DNA of 46,446 bases from Nitrospira sp. (GTDB lineage Bacteria; Pseudomonadota; Gammaproteobacteria; Acidiferrobacterales; SPGG2): the NCBI GenBank assembly GCA_019456345.1, contig VRUB01000003.1, positions 1 to 46,446 of the forward strand, given 5' to 3'. Under the pieces are notes generated by a model that was not told the origin of the DNA, made no database searches, and was given only the letters and a program-made list of their open reading frames with translations. Shown piece by piece: positions 41,584 to 46,446 of this stretch. Both the position numbers and the translations under genes were made by a program. How positions within the stretch are numbered: position 1 is the stretch's first letter; the number at the start of each line of letters is the position of its first letter.

Positions 41584-41886
41584 ATGATGAAGCACCTTGT
41601 CACTGTGCCCCTGCTCTTGTACGCGCTTGCAATGACAAATGTGCACGCGCAGGATCGTGTGGAGCTGCCGGGAACCTCGATTATCGGAAACCGAGAGCTG
41701 CCAAAGGTTCTGTACATCGTTCCCTGGAAGCGACCGAACGCGGACAACCTGATGGGAAATCCCGTTGGAAGGCTGGTTAATGAGGCCCTCAGCGCTGTGG
41801 ACCGCGATGTTTTTCTCAGACAAATCGAGTATCACGACATTATTGCCAATACCCACACCTCAACCGACTCGGTGTTAAAGAAATAA
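41584..41886 (+). CDS. Small secreted protein of the ExbB/D operon, hypothetical
   Basis: 100-aa ORF; signal peptide ...MTNVHA; GTSIIGNRELPKVLYIVPWKRPNADNLMG; tightly placed inside the operon. Confidence 0.75.
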   Translation: MMKHLVTVPLLLYALAMTNVHAQDRVELPGTSIIGNRELPKVLYIVPWKRPNADNLMGNPVGRLVNEALSAVDRDVFLRQIEYHDIIANTHTSTDSVLKK

Positions 41887-41930
41887 ATTCCCTGTCATTT
41901 ATCGCTTTAGAATTCTGTTTGGAGGTTACT

Positions 41931-42578
41931 ATGGAAACTTACGGCACGATAGTCCGTTTCTTTCAAGACGGCGGCATATTCATGTATCCGATCATGATTG
42001 TGCTCGCATTAGGTATAAGCATCGCTATTGAACGTTATTTCCATTTGAGCCGTTCGACCAGCGTAAACAAAAAAACCTGGCACGAGCTTATGCCGCTGAT
42101 TAAGGCAGGAGAATATAAAAGGGCGCTTGCCGTATCCACAGAATCCAAGGCAGCTATCGGAAAGATCATGAACTATGGCCTTTCACGCACCACAACGGCG
42201 CGGCGGCGCGATGATATCGAAACTGCCATGGAAGAAGGTCTAATGGAAGTCGTGCCGTCTCTGGAAAAACGTACGCACTATATCGCCACGTTCGCGAATA
42301 TTGCGACGTTGCTGGGGCTACTCGGCACCATCGTCGGTCTTATCAGCGCCTTTACCGCCGTCTCACACGCGGATCCCGCAGAAAAGGCAGATCTTTTGTC
42401 GGCAAGCATCTCGGTTGCGATGAATACCACGGCATTCGGCCTGATGGCGGCAATCCCGCTGCTGCTCATCTACTCGGTCCTACAGTCCAAGACCACCACG
42501 TTGGTCGATAGCCTGGAGATGGCATCGGTCAAGTTCATAAACATGCTCACGGAGCAGAAGAAGGCAAGCGGAGCCTAA
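41931..42578 (+). CDS. MotA/TolQ/ExbB-family proton channel
   Basis: GGIFMYPIMIVLALGISIAIERYFHL; IATFANIATLLGLLGTIVGLISAF; SISVAMNTTAFGLMAAIPLLLIY; start at METYGT. Confidence 0.95.
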   Translation: METYGTIVRFFQDGGIFMYPIMIVLALGISIAIERYFHLSRSTSVNKKTWHELMPLIKAGEYKRALAVSTESKAAIGKIMNYGLSRTTTARRRDDIETAMEEGLMEVVPSLEKRTHYIATFANIATLLGLLGTIVGLISAFTAVSHADPAEKADLLSASISVAMNTTAFGLMAAIPLLLIYSVLQSKTTTLVDSLEMASVKFINMLTEQKKASGA

Positions 42579-42580
42579 TC

Positions 42581-43096
42581 ATGAGATACCGCAGGCGGCG
42601 ACTGAAAAACGACACGACGGAGTTAAATATCACCGCCTTTATGAATCTCATGGTGATACTCGTGCCGTTCCTGCTGATCACTGCGGTGTTCTCACCCATC
42701 ACGATAATGGAACTGAATCTGCCGCCGGCGTCCTCAGGCGAGCTGAGTTCGAAAAAAGACCTGGAGCTGGAAATCATCCTGCGCAAGGATGCGTTGGTGG
42801 TGGGTGACCGAAATAGCGGATTGATAAGGCGCATCAAAAACAACGGCGGCGCCTATGATCTGGAATCGTTGTCGCAGCTCCTGCAACAGATCAAGGCGCA
42901 GTTTCCCGACAAGGACAATGCGATGATCTTGGCGGAAGCGACGACTTCTTATGACTCCCTGGTACAGGTAATGGATGCCGTGCGGCTCGTGGAGGTACTG
43001 CAGGATGAGTCGCTCGTACAGGCCGAGCTGTTTCCCGACATATCCATTGGTGATGCGCCGATGGCCGCCACTGCCCGCAAACGACGCAAGCGGTAA
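42581..43096 (+). CDS. ExbD/TolR-family protein, paralog 1 (Asn at canonical TM Asp position)
   Basis: LNITAFMNLMVILVPFLLITAVFSPITIMELNLP aligns to ExbD INVTPFIDVMLVLLIIFM. Confidence 0.88.
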   Translation: MRYRRRRLKNDTTELNITAFMNLMVILVPFLLITAVFSPITIMELNLPPASSGELSSKKDLELEIILRKDALVVGDRNSGLIRRIKNNGGAYDLESLSQLLQQIKAQFPDKDNAMILAEATTSYDSLVQVMDAVRLVEVLQDESLVQAELFPDISIGDAPMAATARKRRKR

Positions 43097-43102
43097 CGAA
43101 CC

Positions 43103-43603
43103 ATGAAGCTGTCGCGCAGAGCCATAAGAATGCAACGTCACCATGACCGTAGAAAGCCATTTACCGGCTTTAACATGGTGGCGCTGATGGACATCTTTAC
43201 GATACTCGTGTTCTTCTTGCTGGTGAACTCGGGCGAGGTACAGGTGCTGCCCACAACCAAGAGCTTGAAGTTGCCGGAATCCGTCGCCACCAAGAGGCCG
43301 GAAGAGACCCTGGTGATAATGGTCACTGATCAGGACATCCTGATCCGAGGTAAAAGGATCGTATCTGTAGCCGCCATTATTGATTCCCCGTCGCTGGTGA
43401 TCGAGCCGTTAAAAGCAGAGTTGGATTATCTTTCCAAGCGTTCTCGGGGCAAGCGCGAATCATCCACCCGGCGTGCAATCACCATTATGGGGGACAAAGA
43501 GATTCCCTTTAAGCTTCTGAAGAAGGTAATGGTTACCTGCACGCGTGCTAACTACACAACCATTTCGCTCGCAGTTCTGAAGAAAACGCGCCAGGGAGAC
43601 TAA
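43103..43603 (+). CDS. ExbD/TolR-family protein, paralog 2 (canonical TM Asp)
   Basis: GFNMVALMDIFTILVFFLLVNSGEVQVLPTTKSLKLP. Confidence 0.9.
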   Translation: MKLSRRAIRMQRHHDRRKPFTGFNMVALMDIFTILVFFLLVNSGEVQVLPTTKSLKLPESVATKRPEETLVIMVTDQDILIRGKRIVSVAAIIDSPSLVIEPLKAELDYLSKRSRGKRESSTRRAITIMGDKEIPFKLLKKVMVTCTRANYTTISLAVLKKTRQGD

Positions 43604-43607
43604 GACG

Positions 43608-44546
43608 GTGACGGTTGCGCAACTCTCCTACCACTCACCTTATCTCCCGTGGTTGGTATCGCAGGAGGAAAAACGCCGTTTTCGGAAGATCGTCCAATGG
43701 GTCTTTGGCCTTTGTCTTGTGCTCGCGCTCATCGTGCCGTTTCTGCCGGTCCCGGAAGTCGATCGTGAGAAGGCCGAAACCTTGCCGCCCCGGATGGCCA
43801 AGCTGGTTCTCGAGCGCAAGAAAGCCAAGTCCCCTCCCCCGGTCGAGGCACCGGTGCTCGCGCCGAAACAGCAAAAAACAAAAAAGCCGCCCAAGCTGAA
43901 AAAGCAAATGAAACCGGAGAAGACGGTGCAGGACGTACGAACAGCCCGCAAGAAAGTCGAGCGTGCCGGTCTGCTTGCGTTCAAGGATGAGCTCGCGGCG
44001 TTGCGTGATAACTCGGTTGTGGCGGGGTTGAAAAAAGACAGGCGATTGCAACGGGGATCCGGTGAGACAGCGCCAAAGCCGGAGCGTTTCGTGATCGTCG
44101 CGAACGCAGCCAAAACAAGCGGCGGGATTAACACGTCGGATCTCAGCCGCGATACCGGCGGCAGCACCCTTTCCGGGCGGACAAGCACCAAGGTCAACAG
44201 TCCGATTAGCCGCACCCAACAAGCACGCGCATCGCGCAGCCGAAACCGGCGCAAGGCATCACGTACCATCGAAGAAATACAGCTGGTCTTCGACAGAAAT
44301 AAATCGGCCATTTACACGATTTATAATCGTGCGCTGCGCAAGGATCCTACGCTGGAAGGCAAGGTCGTTCTGAAAATAACCATCAAGCCCTCCGGAAAGG
44401 TCACGGCCTGCGAGATCGTGTCTAGCGAGCTCGGCGATCCCAAACTCGAGCGAAAGATCGTTACACGGGTTATGCTTTTTGATTTCGGCAACAAAGACGT
44501 GGAGACCATGGTAGTCACCTACCCAATAGATTTCCTGCCTTCTTAA
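43608..44546 (+). CDS. AgmX/PglI C-terminal-domain (TonB-like) envelope protein
   Basis: Single N-terminal TM, Lys/Pro-rich linker, C-terminal IEEIQLVFDRNKSAIYTIYNRALRKDPTLEGKVVLKITIKPSGKVTACEIVSSELGDPKLERKIV. Confidence 0.85.
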   Translation: MTVAQLSYHSPYLPWLVSQEEKRRFRKIVQWVFGLCLVLALIVPFLPVPEVDREKAETLPPRMAKLVLERKKAKSPPPVEAPVLAPKQQKTKKPPKLKKQMKPEKTVQDVRTARKKVERAGLLAFKDELAALRDNSVVAGLKKDRRLQRGSGETAPKPERFVIVANAAKTSGGINTSDLSRDTGGSTLSGRTSTKVNSPISRTQQARASRSRNRRKASRTIEEIQLVFDRNKSAIYTIYNRALRKDPTLEGKVVLKITIKPSGKVTACEIVSSELGDPKLERKIVTRVMLFDFGNKDVETMVVTYPIDFLPS

Positions 44547-44682
44547 GACTCTGGCTCCGACGCAGCACGGGCGGAAACCGGTGAAACCCGGCGCCGGGTG
44601 CTGACACCGACGGCAGCCAGCGTGTGAGGTAGTGCGTGCTCCGCGTAGTAACAACGTCCACTTCACGACCCGCACGGTTGGA

Positions 44683-45447
44683 ATGCAGAAGCTACACGTT
44701 CTAACGCACAAAGAAGAGCTCGACCCGCAGCGCTTATCCGACAAGGTGGTGGTCGTACTGGATGTGCTGTTTGCCACCTCCACCATGATCGCGGCCTTGC
44801 AGCACGGGGCAGCGAACGTGACGCCTGCCATGGATGAGGCCGCCGCGCGCGCGGAGACATTGAAGTGCGCTGACGGCCGTTACGTCCTGGCAGGCGAGTG
44901 GCATCGCAAGCGCATCCCCGGTTTCGCGCACTACGCCCCGCTGGCGTTGCTCGCGCATGACGTCAGCGACAAACGGGTGATCTACGCGACCACCAACGGC
45001 ACGGTGGCGCTGCTGCAGGCCGCAAGCGCGCCCCATGTTTACGCCGCGGCGCTGCTCAACGGCGACGCGGTGGCACGCCATATCTGCGCGACCCACTCCG
45101 AGGAGACCGTACTTATTCTGTGCGCCGGTTCGCGCAGCGCTTTGACACTGGAGGACCTGTACGGGGCCGGGTTGCTGGCGGACCGACTTGTGGCCGGGCT
45201 CGAACAACGTTGGGCATTGACCGACACCACTCAGGCGGCGCTCAGGCTCTACCGCAGCGGCGATGCACTCGAATGCCTGCAAAATTCTCGCATTGGCCGC
45301 ATCATGAAAGCCGACGGCTTGGCCGAAGAGGTCCGCTTTGCCGCCCGCGTAGACGTGTTCGACATTGTACCCGCCTTGGTAGACGGCCGGCTGAAGCCTG
45401 TTAACGGCGCCGCGCAGGAGCCCCCGATACCGACTGCAAGGCCTTAG
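44683..45447 (+). CDS. comB: 2-phosphosulfolactate phosphatase-like (ComB family)
   Basis: VVVLDVLFATSTMIAALQHGAANVTPAMDEAAA; LAGEWHRKRIPGFAHYAPLAL; KRVIYATTNGTVALLQA; LILCAGSRSALTLEDLYGAGLLAD; start at MQKLHV. Confidence 0.88.
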   Translation: MQKLHVLTHKEELDPQRLSDKVVVVLDVLFATSTMIAALQHGAANVTPAMDEAAARAETLKCADGRYVLAGEWHRKRIPGFAHYAPLALLAHDVSDKRVIYATTNGTVALLQAASAPHVYAAALLNGDAVARHICATHSEETVLILCAGSRSALTLEDLYGAGLLADRLVAGLEQRWALTDTTQAALRLYRSGDALECLQNSRIGRIMKADGLAEEVRFAARVDVFDIVPALVDGRLKPVNGAAQEPPIPTARP

Positions 45448-45450
45448 CGT

Positions 45451-46263
45451 ATGCCTTACCTGACCGTAGGAAAGCAGCGTCTCGAGTATGAATGGATCGG
45501 CCCGGGACCCGCTGAGTCACCAACCTTGGTGTTTCTGCACGAAGGGCTCGGGTGCCTTGGCATGTGGAAAGACTTTCCACCACAGCTGGCGGCGCACACC
45601 GGTTGCGGTGCGTTCATCTACAGCCGTAGCGGTTATGGCGATTCGACGCCTTTGGCACGCCCGCGCACCTCGCGATATCTTCATGACGAAGCATTGACCG
45701 TGCTTCCGGCAGTTCTGCAGGCGATGGAAATCAGCCAGCCTATCCTCATCGGCCACAGTGACGGCGCCTCACTCGCGCTCATCTACGCCGGTAGCGACAC
45801 ATCCGCGGCACGCGGGCTGATTCTTGAAGCCCCTCATGTCTTCGTTGCGGACGTAACGCTTGACGGGATCCGGCGCGCCGGCGAGACCTACCGCAGCACC
45901 GATCTCGCGCAAAAGCTTGCGCGTTTCCATGGTGATCAGACGAATGCGGTTTTCTGGGGCTGGTACGACACTTGGCTAAGCCCCGAGTTTCGCGACTGGA
46001 ACATCGCGGAATACCTGCCACAGATCAAATGCCCAGTCATGATTATCCAGGGAGAGGGTGACGAATATGGTACGAAAAAACAGGTCGACGCGATTACCTC
46101 GCAGATCGCTGGGCCGGTCGAGGTGGTGATGCTGTCCGATTGCGGCCACACGCCGCACCGCGACCAGCGCGAGCAAACGACGTGGGCCGCAGTGCCGTTC
46201 ATCAAGCGTGTGGTGAGCGCTGCGATGAAAGCTGCAGGCGGTGCCGGTGCTTCGGGCGCTTGA
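45451..46263 (+). CDS. Alpha/beta hydrolase
   Basis: LVFLHEGLGCLGMWKDFPPQLAAHTGCGAFIYSRSGYGDS; ILIGHSDGASLALIYAG; C-terminal LSDCGHTPHRDQ. Confidence 0.93.
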   Translation: MPYLTVGKQRLEYEWIGPGPAESPTLVFLHEGLGCLGMWKDFPPQLAAHTGCGAFIYSRSGYGDSTPLARPRTSRYLHDEALTVLPAVLQAMEISQPILIGHSDGASLALIYAGSDTSAARGLILEAPHVFVADVTLDGIRRAGETYRSTDLAQKLARFHGDQTNAVFWGWYDTWLSPEFRDWNIAEYLPQIKCPVMIIQGEGDEYGTKKQVDAITSQIAGPVEVVMLSDCGHTPHRDQREQTTWAAVPFIKRVVSAAMKAAGGAGASGA

Positions 46264-46291
46264 GAACCCACCACCAAGTGTTGCTGCTGCA

Positions 46292-46446
46292 CTACTTGCG
46301 ACGGGGCTGCTTGCGCCTCGAAGGGTATTGTGAACGGTGTTCCAGTTCCCGCATCCATTGCTTGTGCTCGGACCAGCTCCCGCCACGGGGATGCTTCTTG
46401 ATGACCTTTAACACGGTGTGGTGCTCGCGGGCACTGCGTTCCAACA
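46292..46446 (-). CDS. C-terminal fragment of an unidentified protein, truncated by window edge
   Basis: Reverse-strand frame open to the edge: ...LERSAREHHTVLKVIKKHPRGGSWSEHKQWMRELEHRSQYPSRRKQPRRK*; not in the supplied ORF track because it lacks a start in the window. Confidence 0.45.
   Translation of the reverse strand, partial: LERSAREHHTVLKVIKKHPRGGSWSEHKQWMRELEHRSQYPSRRKQPRRK

Overview
46.4-kb GC-rich bacterial chromosomal segment; the gene content looks gammaproteobacterial. From start to end it holds: (1) housekeeping genes (phhB, orn, queG, nnr, tsaE, amidase) around a lipoprotein cluster (LPP20-like / LpoB / COG3014-like / LPP20-like); (2) an organic-acid/acyl-CoA catabolism region of about 25 kb with four AMP-forming acyl-CoA ligases, a complete Liv-type ABC transporter, metY, a TetR regulator with a perfect CAAAC-N4-GTTTG operator, a divergent two-subunit B12-dependent acyl-CoA mutase, and an SDR/ACAD/APH/DUF6285/ligase operon; (3) a compact envelope operon (35990-44546) of TPR protein, TPR lipoprotein, TPR lipoprotein, small secreted protein, ExbB, ExbD, ExbD and an AgmX/TonB-like protein; (4) a ComB-like phosphatase and an alpha/beta hydrolase. 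The best candidates for something undescribed are: the TPR-ExbBDD-AgmX operon, whose two ExbD paralogs differ at the proton-carrying residue (Asn versus Asp); the acyl-CoA mutase, which lacks the canonical substrate-recognition residues; and a 236-bp, highly structured, inverted-repeat-bounded intergenic element at 27229-27464 that could be an orphan structured RNA. A MITE-like element and several families of unusual short intergenic repeats are also present. All assignments come from reading translated sequence by eye; no database search was run.
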